From positions 186,001-250,000 of the forward strand of contig JAGGNK010006482.1 in NCBI GenBank assembly GCA_017590115.1: DNA of 64,000 bases, in the 5' to 3' direction. This stretch comes from Montifringilla adamsi. Lineage: Eukaryota; Chordata; Aves; Passeriformes; Passeridae. The notes beneath the pieces were generated by a model. It searched no databases and had not been told where the DNA came from. It saw only the letters and a program-made list of their open reading frames with translations. The position numbers and the translations under genes are program-made. Below, one piece after another: positions 36,901 to 51,900 of this stretch. Numbering within the stretch: position 1 is the stretch's first letter; every line of letters starts with the position of its first letter.

Positions 36901-39900
36901 AATAAATTCTGAAATTATGCCTGCAAGTGTCATCTCCCTAAGCACAAAAAATTTCACTCTGTCTTCTGTTGTAATCCTTTCATTCTTTATTTGACAAAAT
37001 TATGACAGATATTGGCCATGTCTCTTCACACAACTGCTAGAATCAAGGCTAATCCATAAAGTAATTAACAGGAAACTAAAGCTGTAATCAAGTGAGATAA
37101 ACAACTTTGTTAACATACTAAACAGGCTCCTTTACCTTCTATACCCACAGGTTTTGATTTGAATAGAATATGTCATATATTTCAGCCTTCAAAAACAAAA
37201 AAAAATGTACAACTCTGCATAAGAAATTATAAAGTACCAATGAGATGGCTGAAGTTTTGAAAGCAGCAGATGCAAGTCCTGTGCATTTAAAACTACCCAA
37301 AAATGCCCTTTAAACTATCAGGACACACTAAAAAGAATTCAGAACCACCTGAGTCTCCCTTTTTCTTATTTTTATAACAGTGCAGAAAAGCCCTGAATCC
37401 AGGAATTCTTTTACTTGAGGCCCTTTCATGTAACTCACTAAGGCCATGTCTTCACCTACCATCTCCTAGCTCTTCCCACAAAATGTAAAACACCAGCTCA
37501 GACCAGCAGGTTCACCTCCAAATCTGCCAAAAACTCATTTCTTGGGAAAAGGAAAAACAAAAAAAAAACAAAGGCAGCATGGAGCAGTTCCCTGAATGCA
37601 CTCTTTGCCCTGCACATGCAGAACAGCCTAAGACAAAGGCTAGGTTTTTGAATTTAATATGCCTTAATATATTTTATTCTATCAGTTCATCCTGCCCTTT
37701 TCTGAACCCATAAAAACACCCTGGGGCAACAATTTCCATGACTTACTGTCAAGAGCCTGTTCTTTTGGTTTGTTTTGGACCTGCCACTTATTACTTTAAT
37801 CTGACACTCCTTTGTTTTCTTACTGGGAGGGCCAGTGAATAATACTTGCTCTTAAGTTTTGCATGCTATTTACTGCTTTAAATCTACAGAGAAAGAGGAA
37901 CAGACTTTTCCATTACTCCTTTTCCCTCAGTGCCTCACAGGGGAAAGATCCAGAATGAAGAAAACCAGTTGGTTTCTCATACTGAAGTTATTCCATGGCT
38001 GTAATAATCCCTGCCATTCTTCTTTAGGCCTCTTCCAGTTGTACTGCACCTTATTTTCATTTTTTAATGAGATGAGGGGAGTCACTGCAGCCCAAAAGAG
38101 TGCATCATATTGGTTCAGTGGCACATTAATGCCTTCTGCTTTATTTTTCACTCCTTTTTTGAAGATTCCCAGCACTTGATTTGCTTTGACTGCTGTGAAG
38201 CCTTGAGCTGACACTTTCATTACAACATTCTATTATAATTCCAAGATCACTTCCACCACCAGCTCATCAGTGGAGTAGCAGGTATTACAATACAGACATT
38301 GAGATCTAAGAAAAAGCAGCTTTTAAAAGGCACTGCCAATTTTATCCATTTCTCTGTATTACCATCTATATTGTCTATTTTCAAATCAGACTGCCTATTT
38401 TACCAGTTTCTCTTTCATAACTGAAAGAGTTCTCTCTACACAGCTACTTTTCCCATTTTCTGTTAACAAGATCAGCACATCAAGACACTGACAGATTCCA
38501 ACTGTTTTTTTCAGAACTAATTTAAATTTTGGACTTTCAATTTAGTTGAAAAAAAGGAACTGCAAGTACTTCTGTTAGTCAGAGTCTCGTGGCATGTGGG
38601 CACAGGTTTTGTTCACATGTCTAAGTGAAATCCACTTACTTTTTCCCATAGCTGCTTCTCCTCTAGCTGCATCAGCATGTCCAGGATGTATGTCATATGG
38701 GCTGGGCCACTGAGATCTAGGATTTCCTCATTTATTGCCACATCATCAGGCCACTCAGCTAACAAGGATGCCAGCACATGCCTGGCATACAGAACTGCAA
38801 TAGCCTCATTGACACGATACAGGTAGTCCCTCACAGCCTTTTTACTCCTGGAGTCCAGCTCCTTGTGCAGGAGAATGGAGCTCTTGGTGCGGCGCTGCTT
38901 GGCATAGCTGAGCTGCAGGTCACTCTCTGTGTTGGTGATGAGTTTCTGGGCAACAGGATTGGTTTCTTCTGTTGCTTTATCACAGAGTACAGGCTTTGAC
39001 TGCAAGAAGAGAAATGCAAGTTTGAAAACAGGCTGTCAGTAATTTACTGCCTTATGTTTGGACATCTGACTGGTCAAACTGCAAGCCGAATTTACAAATG
39101 AATTTGTCAAAAACCCCACAAAAGTAGGATCTCTCACATAGCTGTAGATTTCCTGACACACTGTTTATGTCTACACACCTCACTATACACTGATGCATTT
39201 GTGGAAACAGCAGCCAGAATTCCAACCAGAAGTGTTAACTGAAGCTCACCTACAGAGGTAAAGCCATCAAGTGCCCTGAAATGAGGCAATTTGGGAGGGA
39301 CTTTTGGAGACCACTTGCTCCAAATTTGACTCAAGGTTGAGATAACTTCAAAATCAGGGCTTTGTCCAGTTAAGTTTGGACAATTTCCAGGCGTGGGTAT
39401 ATTTCACAGCCTCTGTATAAGCTGTTGAAAGGCCTATTTTTTCTTATAATTATGTGAAACTGCTTCAGGAAGCTCCTTCTCCTTTGCTATGCAACTGATA
39501 AACAGCTGTGCTGGTGACACCCCACGGCCAGGAGTGAGCCCTCAAAATAAAGCAGAGCTGTGGAACCCTGAAATTGAATGCAAAACCCAAAGCTTGCAAG
39601 TCTAGTGTCTGCTTTACAAGATAAATTCATTGCTTCCTTGTTCTGCTGAATTTACTGTAAGATAACAATGATATGCTAAAACAGTAGCAAGGCATAAGCT
39701 TACAGCAATGAGATACAATCTCTCTTGTGTAAGGGGAGGAAACTACAGCCTGCAATCACAATTTCTTCTCCTGATCTGGGAATCAAGTTCTTTCACTTCC
39801 TTAAGGAAGGAATAACAAGGAAGAAATACTTGCTTCTTGTACCTGCTCATTCCCTCATTCATCTTGACATAAAACATTGATAACAGATTATTTCAGATGT

Positions 39901-42900
39901 ACAAAAAAAAATTCTCAGACATGAATGCCAAAATTGATTATTTTCCAACTGTTGTTTTTTGTAGAGGTGTCCATACCAAACAGGGTAAGATGATCATATC
40001 TGTATCCACTGCCTTGGAGCTCTGCTCCTCCAGCCTCAGGCGTTTGCTGGGCTGCCACTTCTGAGCCAGCGTCCGGATCCTCTCATCCGTTGTGATCACA
40101 TCCCCATCAAACCTTCACAGAAAATCAAAAATACACAAATGTCTTTCCAAAGTAATGCAAACTCAATTAGGGCAATTAAATGCAAATTAAATCTTCCCAC
40201 CTCCTGTTTTGGAAAGATTAAGCTATGCCTATTTTTATCATGTTAACTGTTCCCATGTTTTAACAAGCCAAAGGATTTTAATGTTACAAAACCACTCATT
40301 TCTGTGAGAACATGGTGTCTCTGTGAGATGCTTTGAGTACCAGAAGCCACATGTGAGCTCTTGACTCTTCCGCAGTTCACAGAATTCAGAGCCACAGTGG
40401 ATCTTCATATGGGAGCTACCACATAGAAAAGAGCATGTGATGTGTTTCAGAAGATGGTGACTTGCTTCCATAAATACAACTTAGCAGGAATTTATTTCCT
40501 TACTTTTTCACACCTGAACACTAAATCCTATCTTTTGAAGAATTTCTATCCAGCACTGAGAGGATTTTAGATTTTCACCCACCACTTTCTCTGCTGGACC
40601 CAGAATTTCACATACCTCTTTTGAACTTCCAGGAAAAAAGATTCTGTTCTTTTCATCTGCAGCTCATACATGGCTCGAAGAATGTGGAGAGGTGCATTAA
40701 GTGCATCGTGTGTCATCTGAGCAAGGAGCAAAAAGAAATTAAAAACCCCCAAAAACACATCAGAGGGGGAAAGGAAAGACTGAATTTCTTTAAGGATGAC
40801 CTAAGCATTATTTCCCACTTTGTAGGTAGAGAATTAATGAACTTAGTATCTGGATTAATAATAATGAGAAGAATTTAGCAAAACACTGTATAATGATTTT
40901 GTAGCATTCATTACTGTAGTTCTATTTTGTTTTCTTTAAAGAATGATGCATTGCAATCACAGACCCATACTCTATAAATTTAGAAGGAAAACAACCATAT
41001 GAATTACCAAATGTTTTATGCAACTAGCAAATGCACATTTACCCAAAAGGAGGTAAACTAATTTAAATACCAAGAAGCATATTTTGGTGGCTTCATCCAG
41101 GCCCTCCAGAGGATCAAGTTTGTTCTGCTCTGAGTCAACAGGACCAACAACAGGCTGCTCCACATCTTGATCTTGTTCCCTGTCTTCCAGCTCAGTATCC
41201 TCCTGTTCAGCCAGGGAACTGATATCTTGCTTTGAGGAATACAGCATTATTGACAAAATCTACACAGAGAAAAGGTAGCATATGGTGTGACAGCTGCAGG
41301 TATTAGTAGTTTATTTGCAATCAGCATCTCAGAGGAACATTATCAGACCTGGACAGTGCTTAACACATGCTATTTTACAAAGAAGCACACCTAAAAATAA
41401 AAAACAACCCCAAAACACCAACAAAAACCATTTCCCACTGCACTAATGAGTTACACCTTCCATGCTGCTGCAAAGACAACTTCAGCGATTAGCTGAAAGT
41501 GCAAAGGAAATTGAGAAAGTAATTATTTAACCATTTCAGTACATCAAAGATTTGAAGATTGCAAGAAAAAACAGAGCAAAGGTGACCATCCCCAGAATGC
41601 CAGTGATGCCCCTCCACACCCTGCTCCTTTGAAAACAGCCCTTTGGCTTCACCATAGTCCTAAAGATGAATTAACACAACTCCTGCCTAAGATAAAACAT
41701 AAGTAACAGTTGAACCACACTTATCTCTCAGCAATTAACAACCACTGTGAAAGAATATGCCCACATGTGCATTGATCTCCCCACCTGCACTGCAGCAAAA
41801 CCTTGTGCAAGTCATGCCTTTCTTTGAGGTTATTTTCTAAATTGAAGAATGGAATTCTCAAGAACAGTCTAAATAAAATCCATAAAACAATCTGAGTAGG
41901 TGAGTGATGTCTCATCCTGCAAATTGTTTTCCAAATAAAATCAGATTAGTGAAAATCAGCTCCTGCTTTAAAGAATTTAGACTATTATCCACAGGATTAT
42001 GATGGGCAGAAGGAGGCAGATTCAGGGATACAGTTAAGTGACCATTTTTTTAGAGACTAATTAGAGATAATCTTGAGCCCCAGGAGGGCAGTGTACTGCC
42101 ATAACCTTTCATGCCACTGTGTGAAGCCTGACTTTTTACAAAATGTCACTTTTCTTACCTCCAAGTCTCGGAGAAGCCAAGTCTTACTGAAGCCAGTTCC
42201 TTTGCTACACTTCTTCACTAGAAGTTTGAGTAAACCAGACTGAAGAAAGGCAGACTGGATCTCCTTAAAGCCATGAATCTGCACACACAGACACACACAC
42301 ACAAATAAATAACTAAAAAAGGAACAATGCATCATAGTGCTTGTGAGGTCTTATCACACAGTCTTGGGTGAATTTCCTGCCCAGATGAACTACACTAGGA
42401 ATCTTTTCCTTTCATTTTCCTAAAATAAAAATCCTCACTTCAAATCCCTTAAAGGTATCATCTATGATGTGCACAGAGTAGTAACTGAGAATCTGTTTTG
42501 ATCTGACACTCAAAAATTTTTTCTTTTTTTAAATCCTCTTCAAATACTTCAGGAGTGAGAAAAGTGAGCTTCACTCCATAAAATGCTACCTCTAGGAATT
42601 TCTTCCTGAGGTCTCCTGAATGGCTGGCCCCCACAGAGGAGAAGCAAAACAACTTGCAGCTCAGACTCACAAAAGCTATTTAGAGCCCAGCAACATTTCC
42701 AGCCCCCTACAGAGTGGGAATAAAGGGATCCAGCTGTGACAGAAATGCCCTTGTGGCAATTCCCCAGTGGGCTCAGTCAATACCCTGCAGCGCAGGGTAG
42801 AACATGAATTTTTATTTCTCTATCACATTCTGTGTCAGGTACCTTCAGAGTTCTGTACAGCCCCTTCAGAGCCAGTGACAAGACCCAAGTTGTTTCCACT

Positions 42901-45900
42901 GCCTCAGCATAGCTGCTGTCCATGCTGGTCTGCAGGAGGTGGGTGGAGATGAGGACAAAGTGCTGCAGGTACTGCCTCAGCTGGGTCTGGGAATCACTGC
43001 CCTCCTGCTCACATTTCTGAATCAACTGATAGTCTTTCACTACAAAATAGAAAAAACACAATTCACTTGGTTCACATCAAAATGTTGTAGAGTCATCTCT
43101 TAGCAGGTATGAGTAGGCTGAGATATGAGACATCCTTACATCAATCATGTTCTAATAAAGGTCTTATACAAAAATTATCTCAGATTCCCTGAACAGTCAA
43201 GGAAGTATTTAATTTTTCAGTACAAGTTAAAAATCCCCAGGTCACTCCTGGCAACAGCACATATTTGCACATTAGTAGTACAGCATGCAAAGTAGCTCAT
43301 GTTGTATTTTACAATTAAAATGGGAAAAATTCTGACCTGCAATTGATATAATGAAATAAATATTGCTGATCTTACTGTTTAAAATGTCAACAGTTAAACA
43401 AAAAGAAAAGCTTTATATTCGAATCTTCCTTGAATATCAAAAAGTGGCTTAGTCTGTTGATTTTTCCAAATGTCTTTTACACAAATTCAGTAGTCAAATC
43501 TTAGGACAACCTTTGCTTTATTAACTTCACAATATTAGGTCATACAAAGATAAAAGCCCTTGCTCCTAAAAACCCAACTGACTAGTTATATATTAAATGT
43601 TTCACTTGGTCTCAAATTTTAGGGATACCCAAACTGTTTTCAAATTAGCACTTGTTCTAAAACATTAAGCACAAGTTTGTAAAGGATAAGACACAAGCAC
43701 TACACAAATCTGAAACAGGAACAACTGCTCCATCTTCATCAAAAGCCTTTTTCTGGGATTTCTCAATCAACAGAATGGTCTCAACAGCTTTCTAAATCCT
43801 TTTCTTAATAAAAATAATTGAAGTAATTACTGCAGAAGCTTCACAATTTGGCAGTGACCTGCAAGCAGAATTTGGTAACCTGTGAGCAGAAAGTCAGGCA
43901 ACTTACTAACAATGGAATTCCAAGTCTGCAGAGCTGCACAGCGATCTAGTTAACATTTGCTTTTAACAAACTGTAAGGAAATACTCTGTGATTCTCTGAT
44001 AAAACAAAAATGTCACAGAACCTGTTTTTCTCTTTCGGGTTTTGATGTCTACAACCACTGCCCTGTTTTTCTCAGTGAAGTGCTTCAGGATGATCACATT
44101 ATGAGGCTCATTAGCGTTGTCCATGTACACAGAACGAGTGCCCATACACAGCACCTGGAATGGCAGCAGAACTTCAGTTAGGATTTGGAATACTCATTTA
44201 CAAATACACGGCCATGTCTTATATTGGTTACATTTGCTTATTCTTGCCATTGTATTTTTTAGCTGAACCACTGCTTGATGCCTGGTATTTGCTGTTTTTT
44301 AGAAAACGGAAGCTCAAGTCTATAAAAGAAATGTCTACAACAACAACTTAATGTTCCACAGGCAATGTATCAGCTATGAACATCAAGATGGAGAATGGAT
44401 TGTTTTGCTTGTACAAAAGTCCTTTTAGATACTGAAACAAATGAAGCTGGTTTGCTTGTAGCAGTTATAAGCAGCGTCCAAAAAAATGCCAGGCAAAACC
44501 AGCTCATTATTCTTCATTAGATAAACATTAATTGTGCACATGTGGAAAGATGTGAACTCTGACACACATCAGGTTTTGAGAGTTTATAAAGGTTGCCCCC
44601 CATTGCTGGAATCTGTAAAATTTAGAAAGAGATACTTAAAAGCTTTTGTTTCCTTTAGGACTGACAGGCTACTTAGCATTTAGAAAGGTACTTAAAAGCT
44701 TTTGTTTCAAACTTTGTTTCCTTTAGGACTGACAGGCTACTTACCTCAGGAAAGCCAACCAGCACCAACAAAGTGAAGATGTTGGTGTGCTTTAGCTGGA
44801 AGGGCAGCTGCTTAATGCAGTGGTCAGTGAAAGCAGCAATCACATGGTGCCACTGTGCAGAGGAGTTCAGAGCCCGCAGGATGTCTGCCATGGAGCTCGC
44901 CCAGTCCAGCCCCACACGGCTGCAAAGCAAGAGCAGGCTGCATTAGGAGGGCTGACTGCACACTCACCTGAAGCTATTCCTCCTCAAGACAGCATATCAC
45001 TGATAATCTGTCACAGCTGCAGCTTTCAAATTGTTATAGAACTGTTTTTGCAAACACTTGAAGCTTTCATGCCAGCTGACAAGTGCCAGCTGTTTTGTTT
45101 TCTATAGAACACAAATACTATTCTGAGAGGGTCTACAGGCCCAAATCAAAGTGTGCCTGAACATTGCCACTGTTAACTCTGAATTTTAGTTTAGAACTCA
45201 GAAGTTTCTGTTTGTATGGCAGCAAGACGTTTACTTCCATGTACGTGACCACCTGCTCACTCTCTGGGATTGGTCTCTTACACTAAAGTCAGTTTTTGAG
45301 AAAATCCTTTCCTTCAGCTTATGCTCTGGATATTCTTAAATTTTGTATGCTTTTCATAAATTTTAAAATAATGAAAATAATTCCATATGCTTTCCTATTT
45401 GTTTATGAACGCTACCAGTAAAACACCTCTACAATAAAAAATAAGTCACATTTAACAGGCACGACATTAATCTCAGAATGCTTGAGAACTTTCTCAGGAT
45501 CTTAGGATCTGCTGCTTCCAGTGCAATTTCACTATAAAAAAAACCTCTCTCTCTCTTACATAGAAGGGCCAGATCCAGAATCAGCACTGGTGATAGTTAT
45601 GTGACACACCCTTCTCCTTTCCCAAGTTACACAAGAGATTTGTAACAATGTGAGAGAATGAATGGCACACAAAAAGTAAAGGACTGTATTTTTGGCTTTC
45701 CTCGTAGCTTCCAAACCTCAATTCCTCCTCCATGACATGCTGTGTAGGTAAGCACAGAAAATTAGCCTTCTTCTGGAAGGAAATTAGGATTCCCACTGCA
45801 ACAAAGGCTGCAGATCCTAAGCCCCTTCCATGACCAGGCTACAGGTTTAATTACCTTTCTATTAAAAAGCCTCTATGTACAAGGCATACATGAAAAAAAT

Positions 45901-48900
45901 TACTGTTCAGCAGAGATTAACTGATTGGGTTAAGGCAAGAAGCACCTGTCTAAACACACAGCTCCCAGACTGAACAGAAGATGAGTTGTCTTCCATCCTT
46001 CTGGCACTGTAGATCCATCTCCTGGTACAAACAAATTATGTTTGGCTGAAAGGATTTTAGTCACAGCAGCATCCACTTCTGCAGGCATAAGCCTGAGGAT
46101 TAACTGGCCCAGGAGTCCCAAGGTTAAATGATAAGTTTCATTCAGGTGGCCAGCATTTGAGATTACAACATGAAACATCAGTGGAAGTATTTGTTCCAGG
46201 TTGATCAGAGACATTGTGGAGCCCTGTGGAGAGAGAAAAATCTCAGCGAGGCAGCGAAAGAAAACAAGATTTTTAGTCAAAGTCAGCACATGCAAAAGCT
46301 TCTATTCTGAAGGTCTTTCAAATGGGACAGAAGGAATGAGAAACTACATTCCTACTTTGGTTATTGGCCCTGGCATGTGGGCAATAACTCTGCTAAACAG
46401 TTAAGACTCTACTTCACAGATACATTAAAATTCCCTTCCCTCTCCCCCCACCCAGAAACAAGCCCTTACACTCCTTGGTGATGTCAGTGTCTGAAGATAT
46501 TCTAATTCACATTTCATAACATGTAAGCAACATGGGTCCATACCCCACATTTAATTCCCATTAATTTTATTCATGTTATTTGTGCACACAGGAAAAAAAA
46601 AACACATGGAAGAAGAAAGAACTAACTGATTTGAAAGGTGGTAACATAGCTGCCAGCAACCCCAAAATCCTCTTCTGAGAGCATTCAGCAAAAACTTGTT
46701 CCTGGCTAGGTATTAAAACCTTCTCTGTTGGTTTTGGGGTTGAATCCTCTGAGATGGAGTCACCTGCTTTGTAAATAAAAACAAAATAAGAAAATCCCCT
46801 AAGTGATATTAAAAATAAATAAGTGATAGCTTAATTTTTATAATCCAAAACTAAAAATAAATAGAAATTATAAAAAAGAATTATTACAATTTGAAAATAA
46901 AGTCTTTATAGAGGAATATGGAAACAGAAGGTAAAGAAATTTACACCATCTAGTAAAACATATATAGGACAGTGCTAGACAGATCCATTTAACTTTCAAA
47001 ATTCTTACAACCCCAGATTTAGTTTTAACAGGATAAGACACTTATTTTCTGGTTTCAAGTGCATCAGAACACACAAGTGTTGTGTTAGATCAACAGTGAA
47101 TATTATCTCCATACATGGATAAATACTTGTGGAAATCTACTCTGATTTCCAGACTCCTTTAAACAGACTGCAAGGCATTTGTTCAAAGCAATGTCTGGCA
47201 GGTTTTCACAAAGCAGACACAGACATTAGAAAATATGCAAAACTGAATTAGGAATAAAAAGGACAGCTGTTTGCAGATGAGTGGATGTTTCTGTGACAGG
47301 GAAAATATGAAATTATGTTTTACCTGTTGCAGGAACATTTCCATCCACAGACAAGTCCGACTCTTGTCTCACAACAGCTTTCTTTGCAGAGACAGCTTTG
47401 ATTTCAATTTCTTGTTTTCCTACTTTATCTTCTGCAGGAGACTGGATTTCCTTGTGAGTATCTCCTTTCCCCTAAAAATAAAACAGAAGTACTAAAAGAT
47501 TAAAACAAAATGTAATACCTGCAGGAACAAACATGGAAAGAATTCAGTCATCTGCACTTGACAAACATTTTTCTTTGAGTATCAAAACCTTCTACTGAAG
47601 AATTTCTTGATGTATTCATGTCTTAAGTTTCCATACAATTAAATTATGTTGTTGTTTTTTTTTTTTGCTCATATCTCCCCTGCATAAAATTATTACACTA
47701 TAATAGTTTTAAATACTGTATAAAACTGTAGGAAACTCATACTAATACTCAACAGTGCTAACAACCAGGGGAAATAACAGCCTTTCACAAAGAACAAGAC
47801 ATGCCCTCTCCTGCAACACTTTTTTGAAAATCAGTTCAGAACAAGAAGTTTTTGATCAGCCAGATCTAATGAAAAAAACAACTGTCCCCTTTCCCCCCCA
47901 GTTTTTACCTATAAATGAAATCATTACTATCCCTTATTTCAGTCCCACATTCAGAATAGGGTGTTTAAGCACCTGAAGATATTTATTATCAGATCACATG
48001 TCTGATATCAGGGGTTCTGGAGATAACAGCTACTTACACTACGATGCACCAAAGAGCCTGTGCTGCGTTTCTCATCTCTTCCCTTCCCTGCTCTGTCACC
48101 AGGATGACTTTTTGGAGCACTGTCTGTGGGAGGACTGCCTGTAACAGTGTCATTCTCTGAGATGGACTCATCTTCTGGTAACATGCAGAGGAGAGCTAAA
48201 TTTTTCAGTCCTGGGAGCAAAAAAGTTATGAAAGTTATTTAGCTGTTGAACAGCAAGACAGACAAAAAGCAGAACTGAAACACTTTAAAAGAGAACTTCA
48301 AACTACTTACAGAATTCTTTTGAACATTAACTTAATCAAAAACATATCTTCTATCAAGCTCATATAATTATGTAGTTTCACTGAATACTAGTGATGGACA
48401 GATGGTGACATCTTCCACCTCAAAGATGCCATTGGGGTAGAGGTCTTAATTTAAGAAAACAGTAGAGTGCAAATTATGAATAGCAAATGACATGTCTTAT
48501 TTTTCAATCTTCTAACCACCTGCACAACAGAACTGTATATTGTAAACAGATTAATTAATGAGTATGTGTAAGTATTTGGTGGTGGTGGTATTTCAGTTGT
48601 ATTAGAGCTGCTCACAAAAACTACCAGCACCTTATTTAAATTTTAGCCTAGAATTTTTGATACATTCAAAATAGGTCCTCATTGTACAACCCTACTTTCT
48701 GTAGTAGGTCTTCGTTCACAGAAACACCCATCTCCAGACAAATTAACACCACTGCCAGAAATTTATACCACAAACACAGTTTAAAATCTCTTCCCGTGAG
48801 ATGCAGAACAAAAAACTTTTTCCACCAAGTTATTTGCTGTCCTTCAGCTGTCAGTGATACATCACAAAAAGAACATGAAGCTGTATTGACTGATCCCTTT

Positions 48901-51900
48901 ACAACAGCTAAGATGGAAAAAAAAACAACCAGAGACTTGCCAAGTTGTGTCCAATGTTTATGTAAGCATAAAATTAGTTTTCTCAAGCACTCTATTTTCC
49001 ATGTTCCAACGACCCTGAACGACACTTGTTCTACATTTGCTTTCTACATAAACAGTTATTCTCAGTGAAGTACACAGTAGCTTCCCCTTTCCTTTGGAAA
49101 CTTTCAAGTCAGTAAGCACAGACATTTCTGACACTTGTAGAAAGCATTGTTCAGAGCAGGAGGAGCTGACTCACCTTTTCCGTGCTGTGCTTTCATCAGG
49201 CAGTCCCCAATGAGCTGAATGCACTGATGCTGCAGAACTCTGGCATGGCTGAGGATCTGGGGATCCAGCTGCTCTCCTTCTACTTCCTCCCCATTTGCCA
49301 GATCTGCACTGTAGAGGGTCAGGGCAGCAAAGAGCAGCCAGGAGTAATTGTGGACGTAGGGCTGGATGAGGCGCTGGCGGTCACTGATGCGGATGGTCAC
49401 CATGGGGTACACTGTGATGCTGTGGGTGGGCAGGTGGCTGGAAGGACAAGGGACACCATTTAGGAAGGTAGCCTTTGGTTTTCTGCTAACCAACATAGTC
49501 AGTCAGTCAGTCAACACAAAATACCTTCAGAGGAAACCACTTCAAACCCAACACATTCCAGAGGTTCAAACTGTGGACCTGGTTTTTATGACCTCTGGTG
49601 TCAAGCACTGAAAACTGTTTCCACAGTAGGGATTGTCTCTTCTGTCATACAGGACTGGTAACTCCTTCTGCAGCTTTCTTAGCCACATCCAGAAAACAAT
49701 TGCTACCAAGTGACTTCAGAGGTTGAGGCAGGTTTCCAGACATTTTTGCCAAACTGGTCCTATCTTTGTTTCCCCAAAGGACACCCAGGAGATGTCAGAC
49801 ACAGCTTTATAGGAAGCACAATGAGAATGACTGATTGTATTTAGCTACTAAATACTGTCTTTCTGCCACATGGAGGAAAGCAAATCACATTTTAAATACC
49901 TGTCAGAGTATTTCTTTGCATGATAGCATCCATAGCAAAGGTCAAAGTCATCACAAACGTTGCAGTTCATTCTCCGACCTATGATAACTCCTTGGCAGTG
50001 ATCACAGGCATATTCCATGTTCACCATTTCATGGTCATCCTCATGTCCTTCAGGTTTAACTCCACCTGTAAAGAAAGACTTCCATATAAATCTTTTTGAC
50101 AAAGGACCTTTCCTAACTTCAAGTTCACATTCATAATAGGTAAAGAACAGTTAAACATTTCTAAAGAACCCAAGAGAAAAGTGTTTGACTTTATTTTGTG
50201 TATAACCGTCCTGGGTTTCAAGATGTGAGTGGGAGTGTGTATTCTATTCCCATCTGTTAGAAGTGGGACAGTTATCTTCTGTTCACTGGGCCACCTGTTA
50301 AAACCAGGTGGGGCAGTTTTCTTTATCTCTCCCACAACTAATGCTCCCTCCCAGAAATATCTTCTCTTCATGGGCCAGTGAGTGTCCCTGCATGGCTGAT
50401 CAAATTCCAGCATCCCATGGGGAGATGCTCCGCCCAGGGCAGGAGCCAAGCATTCCTACCTGGATACAATCTGAGCCTGGAACAGCACAGCAGCCTTTGC
50501 CCACTGCATTCCCAGAGGAGCAGCTTTCTCCTGCCCTGCATTCCCAGAGGGAGAGCAGGCCCATCTCCAGCAGCCCTGGAGCTTCAGAGGAAAACTCCAG
50601 CCTTGTGCAGGATCCCTGCTCCAGCAGAACCACAGCTGGCACTGCAGGAGGGCTGAGCCCCCATGGGATGGGACTGTGCCACCGCCCTGACACACAGGGG
50701 TCAGCTCCTGTTCTGACTCTGGCAGTGTTGTTTTGTATTACTGCATTTTTCTATTTTTATTTTCTTCCCTAATAAAGAACTGTTATTCCTGCTCCCATAT
50801 CTTTGCCTGAGAGCCCCTTAATTTCAAAATTATAATTCATAGGGAGGGGGTTTGCATTTTCCATTTCAAGGGAGGCTCCTGCCTTCCTTAGCAGACACCT
50901 CTCTTTTCAAATCAATACAATAATTTCCAAGATACTGTTTTGGTTTCAAATACAGGGTTTTGAGGGGTTATTTAATGGTTCTTACCAAGGAAACAGGTTT
51001 TACACAGATCCATGTCATTGCACTGCAGACAGCGGTAGCGATGCCATGGAGCAATTTCGTCACAGCCATCACAGGAAATGTCTACGTTTAACAGGTCACA
51101 GTAACGAGCCACAAACATGTGCATCTGCAGCAACAAACCAACACAATTTACTTGAGTGTTATTCCTGACTTGGACAAAGCTTCAGACACGAAGCAGAACA
51201 TTTCCCCTGCCAAAAATGAATTGGGATATTTTAATCATTTTAGACTCTTGAAAGTCTACAGAGATCCAGCTAATAAAAATTAACAATAAACCAGACTCCT
51301 TTCTGCCCTTTAGGCTTTTAAAGGTCTCTTATTTACCCCTTCTGCAGGTAAATATACAAAACATGAGGTCACCTTTCTCTGCTTCTCTGGGTCAGCTTGA
51401 GCTATCTTTTCATACCAGGTCTCAAACATTACATCCTGACATTCATCCATCCATTCACAGTTTTGCTTGTAGTCTGCAATTTCATCTTCTTCACTCCACT
51501 GACTAAAAGAAAAGCAAGCTTAAAATTAAGTTTGAATGCTATCAGGCTTCCCTTTAATAAAGCTTTACTTTTTAATGAAGAAAAAAGTGCTATAACATGC
51601 TAATGAAAACAGAATTGTGAGAAATCCCATTCACTCAGCTAATAAGTGACCATACAGACACCTGGTTCTTGCTTCTGTGACATATTCTTAAATACCTATA
51701 GGGACCATAATGCAAATATTAGGAAAATCTACTCTTACAAAACAGCTTTTGGAATGCTGGCAGATCAGATCAAACGTTTCAAGTTTTTTTTGGCCTTCAC
51801 ATTTGCTCATGTGCAAGTACAACTACTATAAAATTGCCACATGAAGGTGTTAAAAACATTTGACATTCATCAAGGCAATAAACAGTATTACATACCTCCT

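Noticed and set aside
50308..50772. 154-codon open frame in the ZZEF1 intron
   Set aside because: It lies inside the LTR-like block and resembles no retroviral or host protein.
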